64,000 nucleotides of DNA from contig NZ_CP029186.1 of the NCBI RefSeq assembly GCF_003096035.1, forward strand, positions 3,330,001-3,394,000. The letters are read 5' to 3'. A program made the translations under genes and the position numbers. This DNA is from Flavobacterium album. Lineage in GTDB: Bacteria; Bacteroidota; Bacteroidia; Flavobacteriales; Flavobacteriaceae. Positions 1 through 9,465 of this stretch are shown in pieces (positions within the stretch are counted from its first letter, which is position 1; every line of letters begins with the position of its first letter). The notes under the pieces were generated by a model that did no database searches, was not told the DNA's origin, and was given only the letters and a program-made list of their open reading frames with translations.

Positions 1-2700
1 CTGCTGTAAAGTGTAATCGAGGTTAGCAGCATTAGTGAATAGAGGATCGGCGCCAAACGTATCGCCGCCGTTATTGCCAAATTCCGGAGGGAGCAGGCAA
101 TTGACAAAAGTCATTGGCTCAAGTGTTTGGAAGTTACCCGCTATAATGCTGTTTATCATAACTATTGAGGAGTTATATCCGTAAAAGGAATACTCCCCCA
201 TACCACTATTATACCCAAATGTACTGTTTACAATCTCTACATTGTTCATGCTGGCGATCATAACTGCGCCAACCCCGTAAATCGAGGTATCATTATTAGC
301 GACGAGAACATTTGTCAACTTCAGCCCATTACCCTGTTCGCAGTAGAGTCCCGATCCGTGATTAAATGCTGTATTCGATAGTATTTTTACATTAGTTAGT
401 TCCGATCCTTCAGAATACCTCATGAAAATCCCCCGGTCCTTGTTATGCTTAAGAGTACAGTTCCTTATTTGTATCGCCATCTGCTGAACACGCACACCTG
501 ACAAGGATGCATTTGATATAGTGAAACCATCCACCGTTGCGCTTCCGCCTTGTATTCCTGCATAAATTACATAGGTGGAGTTATCGCCGTACATATCCAG
601 TGGCCGGTCGTTAGCATCATAAGTGTCGTTATCATTAATATCCCCGCTAAGTACGGTTTGCGCGGCAGGGTTAGTGAGATCCCGTTGCGCAACAGAGGTT
701 TCATTACCTATAAAATGGCCATATAATTTAACAGTATCCAATAATACAAATGATCCGTTTGTTGGAACTGGCTTATACGTTCCGCCTGCTACCCATACCT
801 GCGTTATTGTGCCGGGCGCTATGGCATTAACATCCATTGCAAAATGTAATGCATTACCGAGTTCACCTATTGCATCTTCCCACGAAGTGCCCGTGCCCGT
901 TGCATTTTTCTTTACAAATAAGATATCTGACATAACGAGATATACCTTTATCCCGGTGCGCGCGCTTTCGCAGCCGTTCAACGTTTGGGAAACAAAATAA
1001 GTTCCTGTAGAAAGCTGAAGAGAAGACGCTACAGGTGTGCCACCCGATGAAGAAGTGTACCATTTTAGATCTGTACCCTGGGCCGAAATATCTGCAAAGG
1101 TTACAGGCGTGTTAAATACCTGATCTGACGGTGCCGATGGCGGAGGAGTATAAGTGCTTACTGCCACAGCTGTCCGTGGGCCCTCGCACATCACTGTTTG
1201 TGAAGCATAATACGTACCGTTAGTCAATACCTCAGATTGCAGCAATACTTCGCCACCTTCTGCCTGGCTGTACCACGTTATACTTGCACCATCGGCCACA
1301 AGGTCGGCGACAGTTGCGGGTCCGCAAAAGTTTTGGGCTGAGGCCGCAGGCGCTGCAGGGACTGAGTTTACAGTAACTGATATTGTTGTTCGTGAACTTT
1401 CATAGCCGTTTAATGTTTGCGAAACATAATACGTGTCGCTGGCTACAGCGCTATTTGCTGCCAGAGCCGCACCGCCTGTTAAAGCAGAATACCACTTAAG
1501 GTCAGTACCCGTAGCGAGGAGGCTGGCCACTGTAGTAGTGCCGCAAAAATTTTGTGCCTGTGCTGTAGGGGGGTCGCTTTGGTGTTCATAAGCGCCCATA
1601 TCTATAGCAGCGCCATATAGCCTTGGCTGGCCCGAAAGGTCGATGGATGCAGCAGCGTTAGCAAATAGCGATGTATTGCCAGTATTGCGCGCGGGGCTTG
1701 TCCCGGAAAGCCTGTAGTCAGCACCCGCAGCATTAATGAAAATTGCGTCAGTATCAAGGTTGCCGCCGTTATTTGTACCAAAATTCCCGTTCCATGCGGC
1801 GCTGCCGCCGCTTCCCTGCACAATACTGTTGTACCAGGCGGGAGTTCCTCCGTTTATTGTAACAGCATTATTATATATAATCGAGTTCTTTATTTGCGGT
1901 GTTCCGTTCTGGCTATAAAAGCCCGCACCGGTCGCGGCGGTGTTGCCTGCAACTGTGACGTTGAGTATTGAAGGCGAGCTGTTAAGCAAACTCAGGCCGC
2001 CCCCAAGGCCACCCGTACCCAAAATCGTGTTATTAGCTACAAGTACATTTGTGAGCGCAGGAAACGAGTCGTAAGCATAGAGGCCGCCGCCGCGCCTGGC
2101 TGCACTGTCTGTCGTACCAAGAATGTTACCGGTTATAGCCACGTTCGTTAATACAGGGCTGCCGTTATTAAAGTACAGTCCCCCACCTTCCGCTGATGCA
2201 TAGTTATTCTTAACAATAAGGTTTGTTAATGTCGGGCTCGTGTTGTGGCTGAACATCCCACCACCCTGACCACCGTAACCGTTTGTGATAGTGAACCCGT
2301 CGAGTAGTGCCGCATTGGTAACTCCGTTATTATCATTGACAATCACCGCAGCATTATTACCCAGCAGGACTGTTATGTTTGCTGTCCAGTTCCTATCGGC
2401 AAATGCAGGATTGCCTGTGGCAGCAAATCCTCCGTAGATCTTCACACCTTCCTTCATCGAAAAAGACTGGCCCGATGCCGGCTGGTAGGTGCCTGCCGCT
2501 ACATAGAGATGCCAACCAGACGATGAGCTATTTATTGCCGACTGAAGATTGCCAGTCGCGTTAGCCCAGGAGGTACCGTCACCCGTCCCGCCCTGCTTTA
2601 CATAGCGAACTGTTTGTGAGGACATGGTAAGTCCGGAAAATATAATTAGTAAAAAGCCCGCGAATTTTAGCTTGCGGCAGGTAGAGTAAAATGTTATCAT
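1..2700 (-). CDS. Secreted beta-helix/Ig-like surface protein (choice-of-anchor Q type), 3' end outside window
   Basis: Reading from the ATG at 2700, the frame stays open for 900 codons to the window edge, so the C-terminus is missing. Residues 1-32 are a signal peptide (basic start, then a hydrophobic stretch ending near MSSQ). Next comes a right-handed beta-helix passenger with repeated NxxxxxGGGxY/L-N turns and a D-M-G-A-Y-E closure near residue 370, typical of choice-of-anchor Q proteins. Three Ig-like modules follow, each with a KWY/TWY strand and a YYxSQT strand. A second beta-helix passenger opens near residue 590 with the same VKxxxTGxGTSWxxA entry as the first. Proteins of this build are usually outer-surface T9SS cargo. 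The sorting domain would lie beyond the window, so that part is inferred. Confidence 0.8.
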   Translation of the reverse strand, partial: MITFYSTCRKLKFAGFLLIIFSGLTMSSQTVRYVKQGGTGDGTSWANATGNLQSAINSSSSGWHLYVAAGTYQPASGQSFSMKEGVKIYGGFAATGNPAFADRNWTANITVLLGNNAAVIVNDNNGVTNAALLDGFTITNGYGGQGGGMFSHNTSPTLTNLIVKNNYASAEGGGLYFNNGSPVLTNVAITGNILGTTDSAARRGGGLYAYDSFPALTNVLVANNTILGTGGLGGGLSLLNSSPSILNVTVAGNTAATGAGFYSQNGTPQIKNSIIYNNAVTINGGTPAWYNSIVQGSGGSAAWNGNFGTNNGGNLDTDAIFINAAGADYRLSGTSPARNTGNTSLFANAAASIDLSGQPRLYGAAIDMGAYEHQSDPPTAQAQNFCGTTTVASLLATGTDLKWYSALTGGAALAANSAVASDTYYVSQTLNGYESSRTTISVTVNSVPAAPAASAQNFCGPATVADLVADGASITWYSQAEGGEVLLQSEVLTNGTYYASQTVMCEGPRTAVAVSTYTPPPSAPSDQVFNTPVTFADISAQGTDLKWYTSSSGGTPVASSLQLSTGTYFVSQTLNGCESARTGIKVYLVMSDILFVKKNATGTGTSWEDAIGELGNALHFAMDVNAIAPGTITQVWVAGGTYKPVPTNGSFVLLDTVKLYGHFIGNETSVAQRDLTNPAAQTVLSGDINDNDTYDANDRPLDMYGDNSTYVIYAGIQGGSATVDGFTISNASLSGVRVQQMAIQIRNCTLKHNKDRGIFMRYSEGSELTNVKILSNTAFNHGSGLYCEQGNGLKLTNVLVANNDTSIYGVGAVMIASMNNVEIVNSTFGYNSGMGEYSFYGYNSSIVMINSIIAGNFQTLEPMTFVNCLLPPEFGNNGGDTFGADPLFTNAANLDYTLQQ

Positions 2701-2823
2701 GCAGTAGTAATTAGTGGGATTTAATCTGCCGCTAAATAACTGCTAATTCTTATGCTACCTTTATTTTAAATATAGATTAAAGCGGGACATCAGAATAAAA
2801 TCATTTCTGTACTATATTCTAAA

Positions 2824-4659
2824 TCAATGCTTTAATTTTTTATTGTGTTGGGTCAGTACATATTCCATGTCTTTTTCGTCCGTAATACCCATTTTTTTCC
2901 TGATACGGTATTTTCTTTTACGGACAGCCTCGGGCACAACTTTTAAAATAATTGAGAGATCTTTATAAGGCAGATTTAGATTGAGGAGGGCACAAAAATA
3001 CAGGTCGCTTTCACTGAGCTGCGGATAAGCCTTGCCCAGGCTTTCTATAAAGCCGGTGTTCGAACTGGTGAATGTTTCGCGAAAACGGTCGCCGTAATCA
3101 GTATCCCCTATCAGGGATTTCAATTCTGTCGTATCAGCATTAATGTCCGGGCTGAGGTTTGCAAAGTCGTTAAGATATTTCTCAATACTCCCTGTTTTTT
3201 CTTCAATGTTTTTTAATTGTTCCTCTTGCTCTTTAATCTCAGCAGACATCTTTTTATTTAACATTTGTGCTGCCTTTTGCCCCGCTACCAATTCCGCAAT
3301 ATCAGATTGATTTTCGGCTAATTTTTTCCGATGCTGAACCGTTTTATAGAGGTAACAAGACATCAATGCTGCCAACAGTGTTAATGGCAGCCATATCCAA
3401 AGCAATTTTTTATTTTCAGTGCTGTCAACAGATTCCTTTAATTTTGAATTGATCTTTTTCAGCGTATCATTTTTTTTACCCTGGAATTCGTGCTGGATAC
3501 CTGCCTGCATTGTTATCACTGCTTTTTTATCCTGTGTGCTATTAAGAGTGTCCAAAAGCTCTATGGTAGTTTTTGCGCTCGCAAGTGCCATATTATGGTC
3601 GCCCATTTTTTTATAAACTTCAATTTTTGCCTTTTCATAGCGTGCAAGGTCCTGCAGGTTTGCCTTATTTTTAAAGGTGCTGTTATCAACGAGGGCAATT
3701 ACTTCCTGTGCCCTGTCCATTTTTTTTAGATAAACAAGTAATCTGAGATAAAGATCGGCCACGGGCACTGCCCTTCCCGAATTTACGGATGACAAGAGGT
3801 AGAATGCTTTTTCGTAATATTTTTCACACTGCACAAAATTCCTTTTTTGGGTTTCGAGCCTGCCTAACGTAGAATAGGCACTACCTATAAGTTCTTTGTC
3901 GCTAAACTGTCCAAGTCCGGCTATAGCCTCCAGAAGCGACATTTTAGCCATATCCACCTTACCTACATTGATGAGGCATTCACTGTAATTGATAAGCGTT
4001 AAGTAGTAGTTTTTGAGCATGCCCGCCTTTTTAAACCCCTGTAGCGTTTCCTCATACAAATCTATTGCAAACGGGTAGTTGCCAATATTCATATAGGTAT
4101 TGGCAAGGCTTTGCTTGATAGGCATCTGGTCTTTTTTATTCTTTGCCTTCTCAAATAAACTAAGTGCCTTAGTGAGAAAAGGAATTGCATCCTGGGGGCG
4201 TAACATGGCATTATAATTGGCCGCGATCTCACCATATACTGTTGCCAGCCCTTTTGGGTCGTTTATTGCCAAATACTCGTTTTCTGAAAGGTTCAGCAGC
4301 TGCAATGACTTACTGTAATCTGTTTTTTTACGATAGGGAGCAGCCATTAGCCTGAGAACACGGGCACGGTATAAAGGTAAGCCCACTGAAAAATCAAGGG
4401 CTTTTTCGTAGTACAAAATAGAGGAATCGGGATTATTCTTTACAAGATAGTAGTAACCGCTGTAAATATTTGCCATGGCATAAACCGTATCATGCTGCTT
4501 TTTTATATTAAGAACCTGGCTAATAAGCACTCTCGCGCTATCCGGTTTAATAAAAAGAAGTTTTTCTATATCCGATAGCTTTTTTTCCGTATCTGATTTT
4601 TGAGCATTGCAAACTCCCATAGCTAATATTAAAAGCAGAGCGAAAAATCGTTTCATCAA
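2824..4659 (-). CDS. TPR membrane regulator with C-terminal LuxR-like HTH
   Basis: The 611-aa protein starts with a signal peptide (MMKRFF, then LLLILAMG). A long array of tetratricopeptide-type helices fills residues 25-400. One transmembrane segment lies near 420-440, followed by a coiled-coil stretch. The C-terminal 80 residues form a helix-turn-helix containing ESDLYFCALL and KYRIRKKMGI. This is a common Bacteroidetes layout in which a periplasmic TPR sensor is joined through the membrane to a cytoplasmic DNA-binding domain. A gene of the same design lies at 13900-15354 on the opposite strand, and the two flank the accessory island. Target genes are unknown. Confidence 0.85.
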   Translation of the reverse strand: MMKRFFALLLILAMGVCNAQKSDTEKKLSDIEKLLFIKPDSARVLISQVLNIKKQHDTVYAMANIYSGYYYLVKNNPDSSILYYEKALDFSVGLPLYRARVLRLMAAPYRKKTDYSKSLQLLNLSENEYLAINDPKGLATVYGEIAANYNAMLRPQDAIPFLTKALSLFEKAKNKKDQMPIKQSLANTYMNIGNYPFAIDLYEETLQGFKKAGMLKNYYLTLINYSECLINVGKVDMAKMSLLEAIAGLGQFSDKELIGSAYSTLGRLETQKRNFVQCEKYYEKAFYLLSSVNSGRAVPVADLYLRLLVYLKKMDRAQEVIALVDNSTFKNKANLQDLARYEKAKIEVYKKMGDHNMALASAKTTIELLDTLNSTQDKKAVITMQAGIQHEFQGKKNDTLKKINSKLKESVDSTENKKLLWIWLPLTLLAALMSCYLYKTVQHRKKLAENQSDIAELVAGQKAAQMLNKKMSAEIKEQEEQLKNIEEKTGSIEKYLNDFANLSPDINADTTELKSLIGDTDYGDRFRETFTSSNTGFIESLGKAYPQLSESDLYFCALLNLNLPYKDLSIILKVVPEAVRKRKYRIRKKMGITDEKDMEYVLTQHNKKLKH

Positions 4660-5349
4660 ATGGATGTTGTAGTGGTTACGATACTAATCACATTCTAAAT
4701 ATATTAAATCATATAATAAACATGATGCATTTAAATAAAAATCAAATTTAGTATTTTAATATCCATAATTCGAGACAATATAATTTTGTTGGTGAACATT
4801 TAAAATAATATTCAAAGAGTATATAATGGTGATATTAATGTATTAATAGAAACTAATTTACTTTTTATGAGCTTTAAAGCATCCTTATTAGTACCATCGT
4901 TATCGTTGTAATCGATATCGCCCTTAATATTATAGTCAGATCACCGTCATAGAAATCTGCAACAGTATATTTAGTATAGTTAATTAGTTATCTGGTAGAA
5001 GTTGATTTTGAAGTAATCAGGGACAGTCACCGTTGAAGTAGTTAATCAGATCGATTTTCTTTTTCCTTTGAAATTAGGATTATGGTCATTTGACTTTTTA
5101 TCCCTAGCTTTTTTTCGAATGATATTGGTTCCTGATGAACCCTTATTAGCGTTATAAACATCCGCTCTTTGATTACTTTACATAGTGATTTGATTTTAAA
5201 TTATTAACCCCCAAGTTAATCAATTAATCAATCAAAAAAATACTTTGCTTTAATTTGTAGTCCTGGTTTTTACCCATTTTCTTATATTTACCTGCCTTAA
5301 ACCAATCAAATCTTTAAGACACAAATCTGTCATAACAAATGCTACCATT
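4660..5349. other. AT-rich intergenic region with coding debris
   Basis: This 690-bp stretch holds no intact gene and is much richer in A+T than the flanking coding DNA. On the minus strand it contains short coding-like fragments in different frames (listed separately) that read as the tail of a toxin-like protein followed by a small downstream gene. The short plus-strand gene at 5350 begins at its right edge. I saw no convincing full promoter. Confidence 0.5.
4812..5177 (-). pseudogene. Possible toxin-tail and immunity-gene remnants
   Basis: Three open segments follow one another on the minus strand in different frames. 5177-5046 is basic, contains NANKGSSGTNIIRKKARDKK and ends at TGA. About 4980-4935 contains KYTVADFYDGDLT. 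About 4940-4812 contains KGDIDYNDNDGTNKDALK and ends at TGA. None has a proper start. A basic C-terminal tail followed by a small acidic gene suggests a decayed polymorphic toxin/immunity pair, like the RHS debris further right. That reading is inference, because no domain is recognisable. Confidence 0.3.
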
Positions 5350-5619
5350 ATGAGATATAATATAGTAAAAATCTTTTTTCCGTTACACGGCCAGGATATA
5401 GGAAAAGATGTAACCACTGAATTAACATCAGGAAGAATTGCTGAAAGTTTTGATACCCTATCAGAAAAAATAATAGTTCATAAGATTGTTGACCCTCATT
5501 ATGGCAAAAGAAAAGACTTAGTTATAATAGTTAAGAACAATACAACAGATGACATTCAATTGTACAGATTTCCTGAATCAACAGAAGGGAATTATGTTGT
5601 TGATATTGTAATACATTAA
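5350..5619 (+). CDS. Small hypothetical protein upstream of the restriction-modification gene
   Basis: An 89-aa protein, with ATG at 5350, lies 49 bp upstream of the restriction-modification gene on the same strand. It has no signal peptide, membrane segment or motif that I recognise. It reads as a compact alpha/beta protein with a strand-rich C-terminal half (KDLVIIVKN, then YVVDIVIH). Its position suggests it could be an accessory or control protein of the R-M system, or an unrelated cargo gene. The sequence does not decide between these. Confidence 0.55.
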   Translation: MRYNIVKIFFPLHGQDIGKDVTTELTSGRIAESFDTLSEKIIVHKIVDPHYGKRKDLVIIVKNNTTDDIQLYRFPESTEGNYVVDIVIH

Positions 5620-5668
5620 ACGTTATAAATACAACACCCAACATTACACTAACCACAGCTGGCACAAA

Positions 5669-8600
5669 ATGCAAAACAACTTCAATACCGTATTAGAAAA
5701 ATACCGCAAAATAGCTTTTAGCGAACGCGATAAGGGCGACCGCTTTGAAAGGCTTATGAAAGCGTATTTGCTTACCGACCCTAAGTATGCCTACAAATTT
5801 AAAAAAGTATGGCTGTGGAATGAATTTCCCGGTAAAAACGACCTGGGCGGCGGCGATACCGGTATTGATTTGGTTGCGCTTACCATAGAGGGCGATTATT
5901 GGGCAATACAATGCAAATGCTTTCAGGAAACCAGCACCATAGATAAGCCTGCCGTTGATAGTTTTTTATCTACCAGCAGCCGCACATTTAAGGGAGAGGA
6001 TTTAAAGACACACCACTTTGCACACCGACTTTGGATAAGCACTACTAACAAATGGGGCAGCAATGCTACGCAATCCATAAACAACCAGCACCCGCCCGTA
6101 AGCAGGATAAATCTTTCTGACCTAAGAGAAGCCCCGCTGGACTGGGTAAAGTTGGATAACGGCATTACCGGCGAGGTAGCCCGCACCGCTAAAAAAACAC
6201 TTAGGGAACACCAAACCAATGCCTTAAATAATACACACGCCCATTTTATAAATAACGACCGCGGCAAGCTGATAATGGCCTGTGGTACGGGTAAAACATT
6301 TACCTCCCTGCGCATTGCCGAAAAGGAAACTAACGGCAAAGGCTTCGTTTTGTTTTTAGTTCCCTCTATTGCGCTATTGGGTCAAACCCTTAATGAGTGG
6401 TATGCCGATGCAGTAGAGCCTATTAATGCTATTTGTATTTGCTCTGACCCTGAAATTACTAAGAACCGTAAAAAGCTGGAAGATATCGATACCTCATCGG
6501 TGGTAGATTTAGCCTTGCCTGCCTCTACTAATGTAGATAACATACTGCACCAGTTTGCCGCACTCAATACCCTTCGCGAAAGCGGTATCACGGTCGTATT
6601 CAGCACCTACCAAAGTATAGAGGTTATTGCCAGGGCACAAAAGGAACTGGCAAAAGTACAGCCGGAATTTGCCGAGTTTGATCTTATTATTTGCGATGAG
6701 GCACACCGTACCACCGGCGTATCTATTGCGGGGGAAGACGAAAGCGCATTTACAAAGGTGCATAACAACGACTTTATTAAGGCTAAAAAACGCCTGTATA
6801 TGACTGCCACCCCGCGCCTGTATGATGATAACGCAAAAAGCAAAGCCGCTCAGGCAGAGGCGTTATTATGCTCTATGGATGATGAAAAACTGTATGGTAC
6901 TGAAATATACCGCATAGGCTTTGGTGAGGCGGTTGAAAAGAACCTACTTACCGATTATAAAGTACTGATACTTACCCTTAGCGAAAACGATGTGCCGCCG
7001 GCGGTGCAAAAAATGATCGCTGATAAGGAAAGCGAAATTAATACCGATGATGCCAGCAAACTGATAGGCTGTATTAATGCCTTATCTAAAAAAGTATTGG
7101 GCGATAACGGTATGATCAGGGATACCGACCCCGAACCGATGCGCCGTGCTGTGGCATTTTGTCAAAGCATAGCAGCCTCTAAAAAGATAACGGCCACCTT
7201 TGAAACTGCTGGCGATACCTATATTGATGAGCTGCCAAGGGATGAGCAAAGCAAAATGCAAAAGGTAAGCAGTATGCATATAGATGGCACTATGGATGCC
7301 ACCCAGCGAAACGAATTGCTTTCATGGTTAAAAGATGAGCCTGCCGATGGCGAGTGCCGTGTGCTCACCAATGTGCGCTGCCTTAGTGAGGGTGTAGATG
7401 TACCCTCGCTGGATGCGGTTTTGTTCCTCTCTGCACGTAACTCCCAGGTAGATGTAGTGCAAAGCGTGGGGCGCGTTATGCGCCGGGCAGATGGCAAAAA
7501 ATACGGCTATATCATTATCCCGGTAGTTGTGCCTGCTAATGTGGAGGCCGATAAGGCACTGGATGATAACGAACGCTATAAAGTGGTGTGGACGGTATTA
7601 AACGCCCTACGTGCGCATGACGACCGTTTTAATGCCACTGTGAATAAGATAGAGCTTAACCGCAACAGGCCTGCCCAGATTATGGTGGGCGGTACTGAAT
7701 ATGGCTTTGATGGCGATGGCAACCCGGTTAAAAAAGAGTATGGCGACGGCACGGCCAATGCTGCCGATATTGCCGCGCAGCTATCCTTACAGTTTGAGCA
7801 GCTGCAAAACGTGGTGTTTGCCCGTATGGTGCAAAAGGTGGGCGACCGCCGCTACTGGGAGCAATGGGCAAAATCGGTAGCGGAGATTGCGCAGCGCCAA
7901 ACCGAGCGTATTACGAAAATTATTAATGAGGATGCAAAGCACGAAAAGGAGTTTGAAAAATTCCTGAACGGGCTGCACCAAAACATAAACCCCTCTATAA
8001 CCAAATTGCAGGCTATAGAAATGCTGTCGCAGCACATTATTACCAAGCCGGTATTTGATGCGCTGTTTGAGGGGTACAGCTTTGTAAACCACAACGCCAT
8101 AAGCCAGAGTATGCAAAAAATGCTCGACCTGCTGGAAGAGCAAAGCCTGGAAAAAGATGCCGAGACGCTGCAAAAGTTTTATGACAGCGTAAAAATGCGG
8201 GCGGCAGGCATAGACAATGCCGAGGCCAAACAGCGCATTATAATAGAACTGTATGATAAGTTCTTTAAAACGGCGTTCCCTAAAATGGTAGAGCAGCTGG
8301 GTATCGTGTACACACCAGTTGAGGTGGTAGATTTTATTATACACAGCGTTAACGACATACTGCAAAAAGAATTTGGCCGCAGCATAAGCGATGAGAACAT
8401 ACACATACTTGACCCGTTTACCGGTACAGGCACCTTTATAACCCGACTGCTGCAAAGTGGCCTTATTGATGAAAAAGACCTGGAGCGCAAATACCGCCAC
8501 GAGATACACGCCAACGAAATTGTATTGCTGGCCTATTACATTGCAGCGGTTAATATAGAAACCGCGTTTCACGATGCCACGCCCGACCCTGATGACGGCA

Positions 8601-9415
8601 TAGGTAAAGAAAAGTACATACCGTTTGATGGCATAGTGCTTACCGATACCTTTCAGTTGGGGGAAACCAAAGAGAGCGAACGCCTGTTTAATGATACCTT
8701 TACTAAAAACAGCGAACGGGTACAGGCACAGCAAAAAGCCCCATTGCGTATTATTATTGGTAATCCCCCATATTCCAAAGGACAAAAATCGGCTAATGAT
8801 AATGCACAAAACCAAGCTTATCCCAAATTAGACGCTCGTATCGGCGAAACATATGCTGAATATACAGATGCAACAAATAAAAATGCACTTTATAATCCAT
8901 ATTTGAAGGCCTTTCGATGGAGTACTGATAGATTAGATAAATCAGGGGGAATTATTTCTTTTGTAACTGATGGAGGCTGGATTGATAATACTTCCATGAA
9001 CGGATTTCGTAAAGTTATAGAAAAAGAATTCTCATCTATTTACGTATTTAATTTAAGAGGCGACCAACGTACAAGTGGCGAACTTAGTAGAAAAGAGGGA
9101 GGTAAGATATTCGGCAGTGGTTCACGTTCCCCTATTACTATTACTTTAATGGTAAAAAATTCTGAATTACAAAGTGAAAAAGCTCAAATTTATTATTATG
9201 ATATTGGAGATTATCATTCACGAGAAGAAAAACTAAAAATTATTAATGAATATAAATCTTTTGATAGTTTAAAAGTTTTATTTAAAACTTTAATTCCTAA
9301 CAATCACGGAGATTGGCTGTCTGCTAGAAGCGATACTTTCAAAGAATATTTTAGATTGGATTCTGAAAAAAATATGATTCACTTACTCAATCAATATTTA
9401 TTACACATTCATTAG
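5669..9415 (+). CDS. Type ISP-like restriction-modification enzyme, N-terminal part (nuclease, helicase, methyltransferase)
   Basis: Single-chain restriction-modification enzyme of the LlaGI/LlaBIII (type ISP) kind. Such enzymes combine an Mrr-like nuclease, a translocase, an adenine methyltransferase and a target-recognition domain. Visible parts are Mrr-type residues D67 and Q81-x-K83; Walker A GTGKT at 206-210; the DEAH box at 343-346; the YMTATPR helicase motif; motif VI QSVGRVMRR near 598; methyltransferase motif I DPFTGTGTF near 915; and motif IV NPPY at 1032-1035. The frame ends at TAG 9413-9415, inside the target-recognition region. The rest of the protein continues in another frame from the A-run at 9366-9372. 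With the frame restored, the protein would be about 1,644 aa (5669-10602), a normal length for the family. As written, the chain lacks much of its recognition domain. Confidence 0.9.
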   Translation: MQNNFNTVLEKYRKIAFSERDKGDRFERLMKAYLLTDPKYAYKFKKVWLWNEFPGKNDLGGGDTGIDLVALTIEGDYWAIQCKCFQETSTIDKPAVDSFLSTSSRTFKGEDLKTHHFAHRLWISTTNKWGSNATQSINNQHPPVSRINLSDLREAPLDWVKLDNGITGEVARTAKKTLREHQTNALNNTHAHFINNDRGKLIMACGTGKTFTSLRIAEKETNGKGFVLFLVPSIALLGQTLNEWYADAVEPINAICICSDPEITKNRKKLEDIDTSSVVDLALPASTNVDNILHQFAALNTLRESGITVVFSTYQSIEVIARAQKELAKVQPEFAEFDLIICDEAHRTTGVSIAGEDESAFTKVHNNDFIKAKKRLYMTATPRLYDDNAKSKAAQAEALLCSMDDEKLYGTEIYRIGFGEAVEKNLLTDYKVLILTLSENDVPPAVQKMIADKESEINTDDASKLIGCINALSKKVLGDNGMIRDTDPEPMRRAVAFCQSIAASKKITATFETAGDTYIDELPRDEQSKMQKVSSMHIDGTMDATQRNELLSWLKDEPADGECRVLTNVRCLSEGVDVPSLDAVLFLSARNSQVDVVQSVGRVMRRADGKKYGYIIIPVVVPANVEADKALDDNERYKVVWTVLNALRAHDDRFNATVNKIELNRNRPAQIMVGGTEYGFDGDGNPVKKEYGDGTANAADIAAQLSLQFEQLQNVVFARMVQKVGDRRYWEQWAKSVAEIAQRQTERITKIINEDAKHEKEFEKFLNGLHQNINPSITKLQAIEMLSQHIITKPVFDALFEGYSFVNHNAISQSMQKMLDLLEEQSLEKDAETLQKFYDSVKMRAAGIDNAEAKQRIIIELYDKFFKTAFPKMVEQLGIVYTPVEVVDFIIHSVNDILQKEFGRSISDENIHILDPFTGTGTFITRLLQSGLIDEKDLERKYRHEIHANEIVLLAYYIAAVNIETAFHDATPDPDDGIGKEKYIPFDGIVLTDTFQLGETKESERLFNDTFTKNSERVQAQQKAPLRIIIGNPPYSKGQKSANDNAQNQAYPKLDARIGETYAEYTDATNKNALYNPYLKAFRWSTDRLDKSGGIISFVTDGGWIDNTSMNGFRKVIEKEFSSIYVFNLRGDQRTSGELSRKEGGKIFGSGSRSPITITLMVKNSELQSEKAQIYYYDIGDYHSREEKLKIINEYKSFDSLKVLFKTLIPNNHGDWLSARSDTFKEYFRLDSEKNMIHLLNQYLLHIH
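9366..9372 (+). other. A7 run at the frameshift point in the R-M gene
   Basis: In the upstream frame the run is read GAA AAA AAT, which contains A-AAA-AAT, a valid X-XXY-YYZ slippery heptamer. A -1 slip, or an eighth A, gives EKKYDSLTQSIF and continues into the downstream frame without a stop. This is the only homopolymer between the upstream TGA of the new frame (9364-9366) and the TAG of the old frame (9413-9415), so the change most probably occurs here. Confidence 0.75.
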
Positions 9416-9465
9416 GTATAGCCACTGCAAGAGATAGTTGGGTTTATAATAGCTCTAAAACAGTT

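Noticed and set aside
7787..8815. 342-codon open frame on the minus strand
   Set aside because: It lies entirely within the R-M gene, antisense to conserved methyltransferase and helicase sequence, and reads as a hydrophobic, low-quality translation; it is a shadow of codon bias.
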